Positions 1 through 8,808 of a stretch of DNA of 41,796 nucleotides are shown piece by piece. The DNA is from Archangium violaceum Cb vi76 (GTDB lineage Bacteria; Myxococcota; Myxococcia; Myxococcales; Myxococcaceae). A program made the position numbers and the translations under genes. The notes beneath the pieces were generated by a model that was not told the DNA's origin, did no database searches, and saw only the letters and a list, made by a program, of their open reading frames with translations. The DNA lies in contig NZ_JPMI01000042.1 in the NCBI RefSeq assembly GCF_000733295.1, forward strand, positions 1-41,796, written 5' to 3'. Each line of letters starts with the position of its first letter. The first letter of the stretch is position 1.

Positions 1-2
1 CT

Positions 3-3000
3 GGCTCCGATGGAGGTTGGGTGCCGGGCTTTGACGCGGGCACGGGGCCCGTCATCGAGTGCCCGGGCTCTTCGCTGCCGCCGCCCACGTCGGGAACGTG
101 TTCGGTGACGCCGGGAAGCGCCAGCCGCCTCATCACGGGCGTCATCCTCGCGCCGGACACGGTCTACAAGGGGGGCCAGGTCCTCTTCGATCCGGACGGG
201 GTCATCCAGTGCGTGGGGTGCGATTGCTCCAGCATGTCCGAGGCGGCTTCGGCCACGCGGGTGGTGTGCCCCGAGGGCGTCGTATCGCCGGGTCTCATCA
301 ACTCGCATGACCACATCGCCTACCAGGGCGGGCCCTTCTCCGGCTTCACCTCGGAGCGTTACGAGCACCGCCACGACTGGCGCATGGGCCAGGATGGCCA
401 CACGAAGCTCCTGTCCTTCGTCTCCAGCAGTGCGGCCATCCGCTGGGCGGAATTGCGTCAGGTCATGGCGGGCACCACCTCCATCGCTGGAGGCGACGGC
501 GAGAACGGGCTGCTGCGCAACCTCGACAAGCCGAGCACCTCCACGAGCGGTGGCAACCAGGAAGGGTTGGGGGCGGGGGTCAGCGGCCTCAACTACCAGA
601 CCTTCCCCCTGGGAGACCTCACGGGCACCGAGCTGACCAGCGGTTGCGCCTATCCGCTCATCGATCCGCCGAGTGACATTCCGAGCGACTCCGCCTATCT
701 GGCGCACGTCGCCGAGGGTATCGAGACCTCCGCCTTCAACGAGTTCCTCTGCACCTCGGGTGTGGACCCATCCGGGCAGGAGCTGCTTGGCCCCCGGACG
801 GCGATCATCCAGGGAATCGGCCTGCGCGTGCCGGAGATCGGGCGCATGGCCTCCCGGGGCGCGAGCCTCGTGTGGTCTCCGCGCTCCAACGTGGCCCTCT
901 ACGGAGACACCGCCCAGGTGGCCATCCACAAGCGGATGGGCGTCAACGTCGCGCTGGGCACGGACTGGTTGACCACCGGCTCGATGAACCTGCTGCGCGA
1001 ATTGCGCTGCGCGGACTACCTCAACAGCGTCTACTACAACGCCACCTTCAGCGATGCCGAGCTGTGGTCCCTGGTCACCCGCAACGCGGCCAGGGCCACG
1101 CGGACCTCGTCGAAGATCGGTGACCTGAGCCCTGGAAGGATCGCGGACATCGCCATCTTCCGGCTCAACGCCTTCGAGCACTCGCCGCACCGCGCCGTCA
1201 TCGCCGCCAATCCCGAGGACGTGGTCCTCACCCTGCGCGGAGGCAAGCCGCTCTATGGTGACTCGGCGCTGGTCGAGGCGCTCGGCGCCACCGGATGCGA
1301 TGCGCTCGAGGTGTGCGGGGCCTCGCGCCGGGTATGCCTCCAGTCGGAGACCTCGGAGTCGCTCGCCGCCCTCCAGAGCCAGAATCCGGGTGCCTACCCG
1401 CTCTTCTTCTGCTCCACGGCTCCCTCCGACGAGCCTCCGTGCACGCCGAGCCGCGCGTCCACCGATTCGCGCTTCCCGGGCTCCGTGAATGGCTCGACGT
1501 CGTACTCGGGCATTCCCGAGCTCCATGACATCGACGGCGATGGTGTGCCCGATACCCTCGATAACTGCCCCAACTTCTTCAACCCCGTGCGTCCACTGGA
1601 CAACGGGATGCAGGCGGACCTGGACGGAGACAGGGTTGGGGATGCGTGCGACGTGTGCCCGCTCGATGCGTACACCACCTACTGCGCCTCGCATTACCCC
1701 AGCGACGCGGACAGCGACGGCGTGCTCACCATCAACGACAACTGCCCCTACACGTACAACCCGGGTCAGGAGGACTCGGATGGCGATGGCCTGGGCAACG
1801 CCTGCGATATGTGCCCCGTGTCCAACCCCGATGGCGCTCCGTGTCCGGTGAGCATCTACATGCTCAAGACGTCGGCGAGTGGTTCCTGGCCATGGGTGGG
1901 CCAGCGCGTGTCCCTCCATGACGTGCTGGTGACGGGCGCGGGCACCTCGGGCTTCTTCGTCCAGGTGCACCCGGACGAGCCCGGCTACTCCGGCCCCGGG
2001 TACTCCGGCCTCTTCGTCTACGAGCCCGGCCACACCGTCAAGGTGGGCGACCGGGTGGACATTGGCAATGCGCTCGTCACCAACTACTTCGGGCAGTTGC
2101 AGGTCACCGATCCGGCCAGCCTCGCCATCCGGGGCTCGGACAATGCGTTGCCCGTGCCCATCGACGTGGCGACCTGGGAAGTGGCGAGTGGTGGGTGGCG
2201 CGCGCGGGAGCTGGAGGGCGTGCTCGTCCGCGTCCGGGGCCTGGAGGTGACGGAGGTCGAGCCGCTGCCCGGCCCGGGAGACGTCAGCCCCACCCACGAG
2301 TTCGTCGTGGACGGCGTGCTGCGCGTCAACGACTTGCTCTTCCGGGCTCCCATGCCGGCCGTGGGCGATCTCTACGCGTCCATCACCGGCGTGCTGCAGT
2401 GGCGCAACGGCAACTCCAAGCTGGAGCCGCGCTCCAGCGCTGACCTGGTGGGCGACACGATTCCCTTCCTCGTGGAGTTCGGCCCCTCGGACGGGACCTT
2501 CGTGCGGGAGGGGTACGCCGGTCCCACGTTCCCCCAGGAGATCCTCGTGACGTTGAGCCGGCCGGCCGAGGTGGACACGTTCGTCCCGGTGACGTCCTAC
2601 AATTCGGGCGTGAGCGTTCCCATGGGGGGAGTGCTCGTCCCCGCGGGGCAGCGCTCCGCGCCGCTCTGGGTGAACGTCGACCTCTCCGCGGCGGGGGCGT
2701 ACACCGGGAGCACGGCGTTGATGGCGACACTCGACGGCGTCTCGAGGACCGCCTCGGTGAACGTGCTCTCCAAGGACTGGGTATCCTGGATGCGCTCCGT
2801 GGGGTGTGAGCGCACCACGCTGGAGCAGGGTGGGGAGATGCGGTGTTCCGTCGTGCTGGAGGTTCCGCCCGGGGAGGCCACATCGGTGTCCCTCGCGGTG
2901 TCTCCCGGAGGCCTGGGCACGGTGCCCTCCACGGTGAGCATTCCGGCGCGCCAGCTCTCCGCCTCGTTCGTGTTCACCGCCTCCTCGAGCCTGCGCGGTG

Positions 3001-3653
3001 TCGGTAACCTCGTCGCGACGCTCGGGAGCCAGACGCGCTCGACCTGGATCGAGGTCATCGCGCCGTCCACCACGGACCATGTGGTCATCAGCGAGTTCGC
3101 CCCGCAGGGGCCGGGTGGGGCGGCCAGTGACGAGTTCATCGAGCTCTACAACCCCACTGGCGACGAGGTGGACCTGTCGGGCTGGAAGCTCCAGTACAAG
3201 AGCAGCACGGGCTCCACCTACTCTTCTTCCTATGTTCTACCCGCGGGCGTGAGGATCGCCTCCCACGGCTTCTTCCTGGTGACGGCGTCTGGTTACACCG
3301 GCCCGGTGGCAGGGGATGCCAACTGGGGTACCTCGTTGAGGCTCTCGCCGGATGGTGGTCACGTGCGGCTCGGCAAACCGGGCATTGGCTCCTCGCCGGC
3401 GGATCCCCTGGCGGTGGACACGGTGGGCTATGGGACGGCCGCCAATGCCGCGGAGGGCAGCCCCGTCCCCACGCTGCCCGGCGCGAGCGGCAGCTTCGAG
3501 CGCAAGGCCTGGTCCGACTCCACGGGCAGCTCCATGGAGTTCGGCGATCATGCCTTCCACGGCAATGGCTTCGACTCGAACGACAACTCCCAGGACTTCG
3601 TGCTCCGCGGCAGTCGCGATCCGCGGAACCGGGCGAGCCCGCGGGAGCCGTGA
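3..3653 (+). CDS. Secreted amidohydrolase-like multidomain protein, 5' end outside window
   Basis: The frame is open to the left edge, so the true start and any signal peptide lie outside; a GTG at 21 is only the first start-like codon inside. Numbering from that GTG, residues ~40-420 look like a metal-dependent amidohydrolase: an HxH pair at His96/His98 in NSHDHIA, AHVAE near 230, SPRSN near 290 and GTD near 313-315. The position where relatives usually have a metal-binding His before the SPRSN segment reads IIQGIGL, so a ligand may be missing. Residues ~500-606 carry thrombospondin type-3 calcium-binding repeats (DxDGDG...DNCP), followed by an OB-like segment (~612-760), beta-rich domains and a C-terminal lamin-tail domain (~1020-1190, ISEF...DEFIELYNPTGDEVDLSGWKL in part). 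The composition suggests a secreted or surface protein. The substrate is unknown. It converges on the trehalase gene with one base between the stops. Confidence 0.8.
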   Translation, partial: GSDGGWVPGFDAGTGPVIECPGSSLPPPTSGTCSVTPGSASRLITGVILAPDTVYKGGQVLFDPDGVIQCVGCDCSSMSEAASATRVVCPEGVVSPGLINSHDHIAYQGGPFSGFTSERYEHRHDWRMGQDGHTKLLSFVSSSAAIRWAELRQVMAGTTSIAGGDGENGLLRNLDKPSTSTSGGNQEGLGAGVSGLNYQTFPLGDLTGTELTSGCAYPLIDPPSDIPSDSAYLAHVAEGIETSAFNEFLCTSGVDPSGQELLGPRTAIIQGIGLRVPEIGRMASRGASLVWSPRSNVALYGDTAQVAIHKRMGVNVALGTDWLTTGSMNLLRELRCADYLNSVYYNATFSDAELWSLVTRNAARATRTSSKIGDLSPGRIADIAIFRLNAFEHSPHRAVIAANPEDVVLTLRGGKPLYGDSALVEALGATGCDALEVCGASRRVCLQSETSESLAALQSQNPGAYPLFFCSTAPSDEPPCTPSRASTDSRFPGSVNGSTSYSGIPELHDIDGDGVPDTLDNCPNFFNPVRPLDNGMQADLDGDRVGDACDVCPLDAYTTYCASHYPSDADSDGVLTINDNCPYTYNPGQEDSDGDGLGNACDMCPVSNPDGAPCPVSIYMLKTSASGSWPWVGQRVSLHDVLVTGAGTSGFFVQVHPDEPGYSGPGYSGLFVYEPGHTVKVGDRVDIGNALVTNYFGQLQVTDPASLAIRGSDNALPVPIDVATWEVASGGWRARELEGVLVRVRGLEVTEVEPLPGPGDVSPTHEFVVDGVLRVNDLLFRAPMPAVGDLYASITGVLQWRNGNSKLEPRSSADLVGDTIPFLVEFGPSDGTFVREGYAGPTFPQEILVTLSRPAEVDTFVPVTSYNSGVSVPMGGVLVPAGQRSAPLWVNVDLSAAGAYTGSTALMATLDGVSRTASVNVLSKDWVSWMRSVGCERTTLEQGGEMRCSVVLEVPPGEATSVSLAVSPGGLGTVPSTVSIPARQLSASFVFTASSSLRGVGNLVATLGSQTRSTWIEVIAPSTTDHVVISEFAPQGPGGAASDEFIELYNPTGDEVDLSGWKLQYKSSTGSTYSSSYVLPAGVRIASHGFFLVTASGYTGPVAGDANWGTSLRLSPDGGHVRLGKPGIGSSPADPLAVDTVGYGTAANAAEGSPVPTLPGASGSFERKAWSDSTGSSMEFGDHAFHGNGFDSNDNSQDFVLRGSRDPRNRASPREP

Positions 3654-3654
3654 C

Positions 3655-5373
3655 TCAGGGAGGCCCCAACGTCCGCTGTTCCCGCCGTGGGGATTTCATG
3701 CGGGTTCCCACGCGGCGCGCCGGCTCTGGCTGGAGGCCATGCAGCAGCTCCAGGAAGACACCGTTCGTCCACCCGAAGCCGACGACGTTCTCCTTGTACC
3801 CTCCGCCCTTGATATCGATCTCCGTGGTGCGCTTCACCACGTCGAACTTCTCGCGGATGTTCTCATCGCGGCGGAAGTTCTCGGCGACCATGTCGAGGAA
3901 CTTCCGGGAGAGCCGGTCGGCGTGCTCGTCATATCCGTAGCGGCGCAGCCCCTCGACGGTGATGAGCTGGAGGGGAGCCCACCCATAGGGGTAGTCCCAT
4001 TGGGTGTGTGACTCGTTGCGGCTCATCGCCACCCCTCCGGGCTGCTCGAAGCGGGAGAGGTTGCGCGCCACGGCCTGGGCCTGCTCCCGGGACGCCAGCC
4101 CCGCCCAGAGCGGGTAGAAGGTCGTCGCGTACTCGTAGGTGGAGCGCTTGCCGGCCACGAAGTCGTAGTCGAAGTACATGCCTCGCTGGGCGTCCCAGAG
4201 GTACCGGTTCACCAGCTCCCGCCGCCGCGCGGCGCGCTCCTGCCACGCTCGCGCCTCGGCGGGCCGGCCCAGCAGCGTGCTGATGCGCTCCAGGTCCGTC
4301 TCCGTCTTGTACAGCAGGCTGTTCAGATCCACCGGCGCGTAGTGGTGCGTGCTCGCGTTGAAGGGCCCCTGGTGGAAGGAGACGTCGAAGCCCGACTCGC
4401 GCATGCTGCGGTCACCCTTGTAGTAATCCTCCGTGAGGGTGAAGGACTCCATGGCCGTGCAGCTGGTCATCCCGGCCGTCCGTTCGCAGATCTGCGCGGT
4501 GAACACGGGGCCCACCGAGGCCGCGTCGGGGTTCTCCGGATCCACCTTGCGCAGATAGGGCTGGCCCTCCTCCGGATGGCGCAGGAAGTACATCACCACG
4601 TCCCGGTAGTAGCGGGCGTGCGTGTCGAGCTCGGGCACGGGCCCCTCGCCGAAGTCGAAGTAGCGCGACAGCCCCGTGTCCCCGGCCAGGTGCTCTCCCC
4701 GGATCCACATCTCGTAGTCGCGGACCACGTAGGGCAGGGCCTCGGTCAGCCACGCGCGCTTCTCCGCCTCCCCGAGCGAGTCGTGGACCGCCAGCACCAT
4801 GGAGCTGAGGAAGGGCGGCTGCGAGCGGGAGAGGTAGTAGGTGCGGTTGGCGTTGAGCACCGTCCCGTAGTGCTCGAGCTCGAAGAAGAAGTTGCGCACC
4901 ATGCCCTGGGCCAGCTCCCGCTGCCCATCGCGCAGCAGCCCCCGGATGATGAAGTAGCTGTCCCAGCCATACATCTCGTTGAACATGCCGCCGGGCACGA
5001 CATACGGATGCTCCAGGAAGAGCAGCCCCGGTGGATCGATCGCCTGGACGTTCGCCTGCCCTGGCCGGGTGATATCCGCGGGCAGACGCTCGATACGCAC
5101 CTGTGGGCATCGTTCGCGCAAGGCCTGGACGGACGTGGGCTCCGGCAGTTCCCTGGGCAGGTAGAGCACGGAACGATCCGGGACCTTGGGATCCGTCAGG
5201 ACCTTGCACGTGTCCAGGGAGCGCGTCAGCACGTTCCAGTTGAGGGTGATGTATGCGCGGACATCCCAGTACTCGGGCAATGCCGGCTGGGGAGCCGCGC
5301 TCGCCACCATCGAGAGCACGACGATGAGCCCCGCCGCCCACGTAGGTCCTCGCAACCGTCGAGTGCCTGCCAT
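3655..5373 (-). CDS. treA: Periplasmic trehalase (GH37)
   Basis: This predicted 572-residue enzyme hydrolyses alpha,alpha-trehalose to two glucoses. Both GH37 signatures are present: PGGMFNEMYGWDSY at residues 127-140 and QWDYPYGWAP near 456-465. The C-terminal glycine-rich block (GGGYKENVVGFGWTNG) is also there. The N-terminus, with basic residues followed by AAGLIVVLSMVASAAP, is a signal peptide, so the enzyme should be periplasmic. I chose the ATG at 5373 because GGGAGGGG precedes it at good spacing; the open frame continues upstream to 6183, but that part overlaps another gene and lacks family similarity. Length fits bacterial periplasmic trehalases. It is transcribed divergently from the DHFR-fold gene and is probably monocistronic. 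Confidence 0.92.
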   Translation of the reverse strand: MAGTRRLRGPTWAAGLIVVLSMVASAAPQPALPEYWDVRAYITLNWNVLTRSLDTCKVLTDPKVPDRSVLYLPRELPEPTSVQALRERCPQVRIERLPADITRPGQANVQAIDPPGLLFLEHPYVVPGGMFNEMYGWDSYFIIRGLLRDGQRELAQGMVRNFFFELEHYGTVLNANRTYYLSRSQPPFLSSMVLAVHDSLGEAEKRAWLTEALPYVVRDYEMWIRGEHLAGDTGLSRYFDFGEGPVPELDTHARYYRDVVMYFLRHPEEGQPYLRKVDPENPDAASVGPVFTAQICERTAGMTSCTAMESFTLTEDYYKGDRSMRESGFDVSFHQGPFNASTHHYAPVDLNSLLYKTETDLERISTLLGRPAEARAWQERAARRRELVNRYLWDAQRGMYFDYDFVAGKRSTYEYATTFYPLWAGLASREQAQAVARNLSRFEQPGGVAMSRNESHTQWDYPYGWAPLQLITVEGLRRYGYDEHADRLSRKFLDMVAENFRRDENIREKFDVVKRTTEIDIKGGGYKENVVGFGWTNGVFLELLHGLQPEPARRVGTRMKSPRREQRTLGPP

Positions 5374-5532
5374 GTTCCCCTCCCGCCCCCGTCCCCGGAG
5401 GGAAAAGGTGGCCGTCCATGCCCGGGGCGACAACGGACAGGGGGGCCGTTCGCAACGAGACATCCAGGTGCAGGAGAAGCTTGTCTCCGGTAAGCGTCCG
5501 TGGAACCCATCGCCAACGCAACCGGAGCCCCT

Positions 5533-6126
5533 ATGCAACAGATGCGCAAGCTCAAGTACCACGTGGCCACGACGCTCGACGGTTTCATCGCCCGCGAGGA
5601 CGACTCGGTCGACTTCCTCCCCGCGCACCTCTCCCCCGAGCACGTGATGGACTACTTCCACTCCCTGTTGTCCGAGTACGACACGGTGGTGATGGGCCGA
5701 GGCACCTACGAGCCCGCGCTCAAGGTGGGGATCACCGATCCGTATCCCTCCCTGGAGACCTACGTCTTCTCGAGCACCTTGAAGGACAGCACGGATCCGC
5801 ACGTGCGCATCGTCCGCGAGGACCCCGTCGCCTTCATCCGGGAGCTCAAGTCGCGTCCCGGCACGCAGACCGACATGAGCCGCGCCGTGCGGGCGGCGCA
5901 GATGAGCGTCCCCAAGGACATCTACCTGTGCGGTGGCGGACCCCTGGCGGCGGCGCTCTTCGACGCGGGCCTCGTCGACGAGGTCATCGTCAAGCTGAAT
6001 CCGGTGCTGCTCGGCGCGGGCAAGACGCTCGCCCCGCATCTGGCGCGCAAGCTCGATCTCGAGCTGCTCTCGACCAAGGCCTACCGCAACGGGGTGGTGC
6101 TCCTCCAGTACGCGGTCAAGCGCTGA
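5533..6126 (+). CDS. RibD C-terminal/DHFR-fold reductase family protein
   Basis: Predicted 197 residues, cytosolic. It begins with a beta strand and loop of the DHFR fold (YHVATTLDGFIAREDDSVDFL), followed by the typical MGRGTYE helix segment, the central YVFSST strand, and YLCGGGPLAAALFDAGLVDEV with the glycine-rich NADP-binding turn of RibD C-terminal domains. Such proteins are usually annotated as dihydrofolate reductase family proteins; their substrates are mostly unknown and this one is unlikely to be the housekeeping DHFR. I prefer ATG 5533 (or ATG 5542) over the upstream GTG at 5500, because a GGAG lies just before 5533 and similarity begins right after it. The next gene starts 55 bases downstream, so the two may be co-transcribed. 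Confidence 0.82.
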   Translation: MQQMRKLKYHVATTLDGFIAREDDSVDFLPAHLSPEHVMDYFHSLLSEYDTVVMGRGTYEPALKVGITDPYPSLETYVFSSTLKDSTDPHVRIVREDPVAFIRELKSRPGTQTDMSRAVRAAQMSVPKDIYLCGGGPLAAALFDAGLVDEVIVKLNPVLLGAGKTLAPHLARKLDLELLSTKAYRNGVVLLQYAVKR

Positions 6127-6149
6127 GGCCCGGAAGAGGATCGTCCTCG

Positions 6150-6184
6150 CATGGCGCGGGATCGGAGTATTCTCCCGCGCCATG
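6150..6184 (+). promoter_or_regulatory. Perfect 12-bp inverted repeat enclosing the start codon of the NYN gene
   Basis: CATGGCGCGGGA (6150-6161) and TCCCGCGCCATG (6173-6184) are exact reverse complements separated by 11 bases. The right arm contains the ATG at 6182-6184. The loop holds GGAG at 6164-6167, the only ribosome-binding-like motif near the start. In RNA this would be a very stable hairpin with the start codon paired and the Shine-Dalgarno-like motif exposed in the loop. It could control translation or be a protein-binding operator. The repeat is directly seen; its role is inference. Confidence 0.6.
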
Positions 6185-6769
6185 GTTTCCTCACGTCCTC
6201 CCGCAGCCTCCTACGTCATCATCGACGCCGAGAACGTCGACTGGGCCGTGTCCAATGTCGTGGGACGCAAGCCCGAGCCCCAGGATCGCGTGCAGTTCGA
6301 TCGGCTGGTGGCCTTCTGTGAAGAACACTTCCCCAAGCCCGTGCGGTGTGTGGTGGTGCTGAACGCCCGGGGCGAGCAGTTGCCGGATGTGATGATCGGC
6401 TTCGTGCGCGCCCTGAAGACCGCCGGCTGTGAGGTGGCGCTCCTCCATGGCCGGTCCGATCAGAAGGTGGTGGACCTGGGCATCCTCAAGCTCCTGGAGG
6501 CCATCCGCACCCAGCGTCCCAAGGCGGCGGTCGCGCTCGCCAGCCATGATGGCACGGACTTCGCGGATGCTCTCCGCCTGCTGCTCGAGGAGAAGCGGCA
6601 GGTGGCCATCCTGGGCCTGCGCGAGTACATGAGCCAGCGCTTCCGCGAGCTCATCCCCGCCGGGCTGGAGATCCTCGACCTGGAGCTCAATGCCCGGGTG
6701 TTCCAGAGGCCGCTCCCGCGCCTGCTCCCGGTTCGCGTGGACGAGTTCGATCCCACGCTCTTCCTGTAA
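6182..6769 (+). CDS. NYN/PIN-like domain protein, putative RNA-processing nuclease
   Basis: Predicted 195 residues with no signal peptide. The fold is read from YVIIDAENVDW at 11-21 (first strand with acidic residue and the Asp-x-x-Asn pattern), followed by VVVLNARG, DQKVVDLGILKLLEAI, ALASHDGTDFADAL and a VAILGLREYMS strand. These match NYN (LabA/YacP-like) domains of the PIN-like nuclease superfamily, which bind a metal ion through conserved Asp residues and usually act on RNA. No RNA-binding or membrane segment is attached, and the C-terminal 30 residues are not recognised. Its start codon lies inside a 12-bp inverted repeat, and there is no other good in-frame start nearby. The biological target is unknown. 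Confidence 0.75.
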   Translation: MVSSRPPAASYVIIDAENVDWAVSNVVGRKPEPQDRVQFDRLVAFCEEHFPKPVRCVVVLNARGEQLPDVMIGFVRALKTAGCEVALLHGRSDQKVVDLGILKLLEAIRTQRPKAAVALASHDGTDFADALRLLLEEKRQVAILGLREYMSQRFRELIPAGLEILDLELNARVFQRPLPRLLPVRVDEFDPTLFL

Positions 6770-6869
6770 TCCATGTCGACACGAGTCCGCTTGAGGATCG
6801 TTGGTGATTCGCTAGAACGCGCATCACCGCGCCTGTTGGTGCGGTCCTCTGGATGGGAAGGTCGACCGT

Positions 6870-7904
6870 ATGGAATTCCGGCAACTGGGTAGCTCAGGCT
6901 TCAAGGTCCCCGTGCTCAGTCTGGGCACCGGGACGTTCGGTGGCACCAACGAGTTCTTCAAGGGCTTCGGTGAGAGCGATGTGAAGGAGGCCACCCGTCT
7001 CGTCGACATCTGCCTCGACGCCGGGCTGAACATGTTCGACTCGGCCGACATCTACTCCGGTGGAGTGGCCGAGGAGATCCTGGGCCAGGCGCTCAAGGGC
7101 CGGCGCGAGCAGGCGATCATCTCCACCAAGGCCACCTTCCGCGCGGGCAAGAGCCCCAACGACGTGGGCTCGTCGCGCCACCACCTCGTCCGCTCCGTCG
7201 AGGGCTGCCTGCGCCGCCTTGGCACGGACTACATCGATCTCTTCCAGCTCCACGGCTTCGACGCCGTCACGCCCGTGGAGGAGACGCTCAACACGCTCGA
7301 TGACCTCGTGCGCAGCGGGAAGATCCGCTACATCGGCTGCTCGAACTTCTCGGGCTGGCACCTGATGAAGTCGCTGGCGGTGTCGGAGCGGCACAACCTG
7401 GCCCGCTACGTGGCCCACCAGGCGTACTACTCGCTCATCGGGCGCGAATACGAGTGGGAGCTGATGCCGCTGGGCGTGGACCAGAAGGTCAGCGCCGTGG
7501 TGTGGAGCCCGCTGGGGTGGGGGCGGCTCACGGGCAAGATCCGGCGGGGCCAGCCGCTGCCGCCGGGCACGCGTCTGCAGAATGCCACGACGGCCGCGGG
7601 CGGCCCGCAGGTCGCCGAGGAGCACCTCTACAAGGTCGTGGATGCCCTGGACGAGGTGGCGAAGGAGACGGGCAAGACGGTGCCGCAGATCGCCCTGAAC
7701 TGGCTGCTGCAGCGGCCCACGGTGGCCAACGTCATCATCGGCGCGCGCAACGAGGAGCAGCTGCGCCAGAACCTGGGGGCGATCGGCTGGAACCTCACCC
7801 CGGCGCAGGTGGAGAAGCTCGACGCGGCCAGCGCCACGCCTCCCGTCTACCCCTACTGGCACCAGAAGCAGTTCAAGGAGCGCAATCCCTTCCCGACCTC
7901 TTGA
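6870..7904 (+). CDS. Aldo/keto reductase
   Basis: A 344-residue NADPH-dependent oxidoreductase of the AKR TIM-barrel superfamily, acting on carbonyl substrates in the cytosol. The catalytic tetrad is visible: Asp57 and Tyr62 in FDSADIYSGG, Lys87 in ISTKAT and His128 in LFQLHGFD. The cofactor-binding C-terminal part is present (WSPLGWGRLTGK, NVIIGARNEEQL). Length is normal for general-stress-type AKRs. The ATG at 6870 has GGAAGG about eight bases upstream. The gene stands alone between the NYN gene and exonuclease III, and a hairpin (7924-7950) follows the stop. The physiological substrate cannot be told from sequence. Confidence 0.92.
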   Translation: MEFRQLGSSGFKVPVLSLGTGTFGGTNEFFKGFGESDVKEATRLVDICLDAGLNMFDSADIYSGGVAEEILGQALKGRREQAIISTKATFRAGKSPNDVGSSRHHLVRSVEGCLRRLGTDYIDLFQLHGFDAVTPVEETLNTLDDLVRSGKIRYIGCSNFSGWHLMKSLAVSERHNLARYVAHQAYYSLIGREYEWELMPLGVDQKVSAVVWSPLGWGRLTGKIRRGQPLPPGTRLQNATTAAGGPQVAEEHLYKVVDALDEVAKETGKTVPQIALNWLLQRPTVANVIIGARNEEQLRQNLGAIGWNLTPAQVEKLDAASATPPVYPYWHQKQFKERNPFPTS

Positions 7905-7923
7905 GGCACGCTCCACCGGGTTT

Positions 7924-7950
7924 CCCCGCCCCCTCGTGGAGGGAGCGGGG
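7924..7950 (+). terminator. Terminator-like hairpin after the aldo/keto reductase gene
   Basis: A 12-base arm CCCCGCCCCCTC (7924-7935) and GAGGGAGCGGGG (7939-7950) pair with a single C-A mismatch around a three-base loop. It lies 20 bases after the stop codon. No T tract follows, so if it acts as a terminator it is not a classical intrinsic one; it may be a 3'-end stabilising stem. Confidence 0.45.
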
Positions 7951-8001
7951 AGGCACATGGAAGGGCTGGAAAAGCGCGCGCCGCTCGGGCAATGAACGGG
8001 T

Positions 8002-8790
8002 GTGCGCATCGTCTCCTGGAACGTGAACGGGCTGAGGTCGGCCCACAAGAAGGGCTTCCTGGATTGGCTGGCGGCCGAGAAGGCCGACGTGGTGGGCGTG
8101 CAGGAGGTGCGCGCCCGCTCGGAGCAGCTTCCCGAGGAGGTCCGCGCGCCCAAGGGCTGGCGCACCACCCACTTCGTCGCGGCGGAGCGCCCCGGTTATA
8201 GCGGGGTGGGCCTCTTCGCGCGCAAGGGGCTGGACGATGTGGAGACGTTGCTGGGCGTGAAGGAGATGGACATCGAGGGCCGGCTCCAGGTGGCCCGTAT
8301 CGGGCGCCTCACGGTGGTCAACTGCTACTTCCCCAATGGCAACGGGAAGGAGCGGGACAACAGCCGTGTCCCCTTCAAGCTCGACTTCTACCGGCGCCTC
8401 TTCGCGCGGCTGGAGAAGGGCCTGCGCGACGGCGAGCGCATCCTGGTGATGGGGGACTTCAACACGGCGCATCAAGAGATCGACCTGGCCCGCCCCAAGG
8501 ACAACCGGGAGACGAGCGGCTTCCGCCCCGAGGAGCGCGAGGAACTGGACCGGTGGATCCGCTCGGGTTGGGTGGACACCTTCCGCCACTTCGAGAAGGG
8601 CTCGGGGCACTACAGCTGGTGGAGCCAGCGCTTCGGGGTGCGCGAGCGCAACGTGGGCTGGCGCCTGGACTACGTGCTGGCTTCGCCCGGGGTCATGCCC
8701 TATGTGAAGCGGGCGGCCATCCACCCCCACATCCTGGGCTCGGACCACTGCCCGGTGAGCGTGGATCTGGACCCCAAGGTCCGGCGCTGA
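8002..8790 (+). CDS. xth: Exodeoxyribonuclease III (AP endonuclease)
   Basis: A 262-residue enzyme of the exonuclease III/APE1 family, which cuts DNA 5' of abasic sites and degrades duplex DNA from 3' ends in base-excision repair. Family motifs run in order: IVSWNVNGLRS at the N-terminus, VQEVR with the metal-binding Glu35, VMGDFNTAHQEIDLA near 148-163, GWRLDYVLAS and the terminal SDHCPV with the catalytic Asp-His. Length matches bacterial ExoIII. The start is a GTG at 8002, directly followed by the conserved first strand; no strong ribosome-binding site is visible. The acyltransferase gene begins 18 bases downstream, suggesting co-transcription. Confidence 0.93.
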   Translation: MRIVSWNVNGLRSAHKKGFLDWLAAEKADVVGVQEVRARSEQLPEEVRAPKGWRTTHFVAAERPGYSGVGLFARKGLDDVETLLGVKEMDIEGRLQVARIGRLTVVNCYFPNGNGKERDNSRVPFKLDFYRRLFARLEKGLRDGERILVMGDFNTAHQEIDLARPKDNRETSGFRPEEREELDRWIRSGWVDTFRHFEKGSGHYSWWSQRFGVRERNVGWRLDYVLASPGVMPYVKRAAIHPHILGSDHCPVSVDLDPKVRR

Positions 8791-8808
8791 TAGGCCGGGA
8801 GGCACTTC

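Noticed and set aside
5374-6183. Upstream extension of the trehalase frame (270 residues)
   Set aside because: It runs opposite the DHFR-fold gene, is not trehalase-like, and the signal peptide with a good ribosome-binding site starts at 5373.
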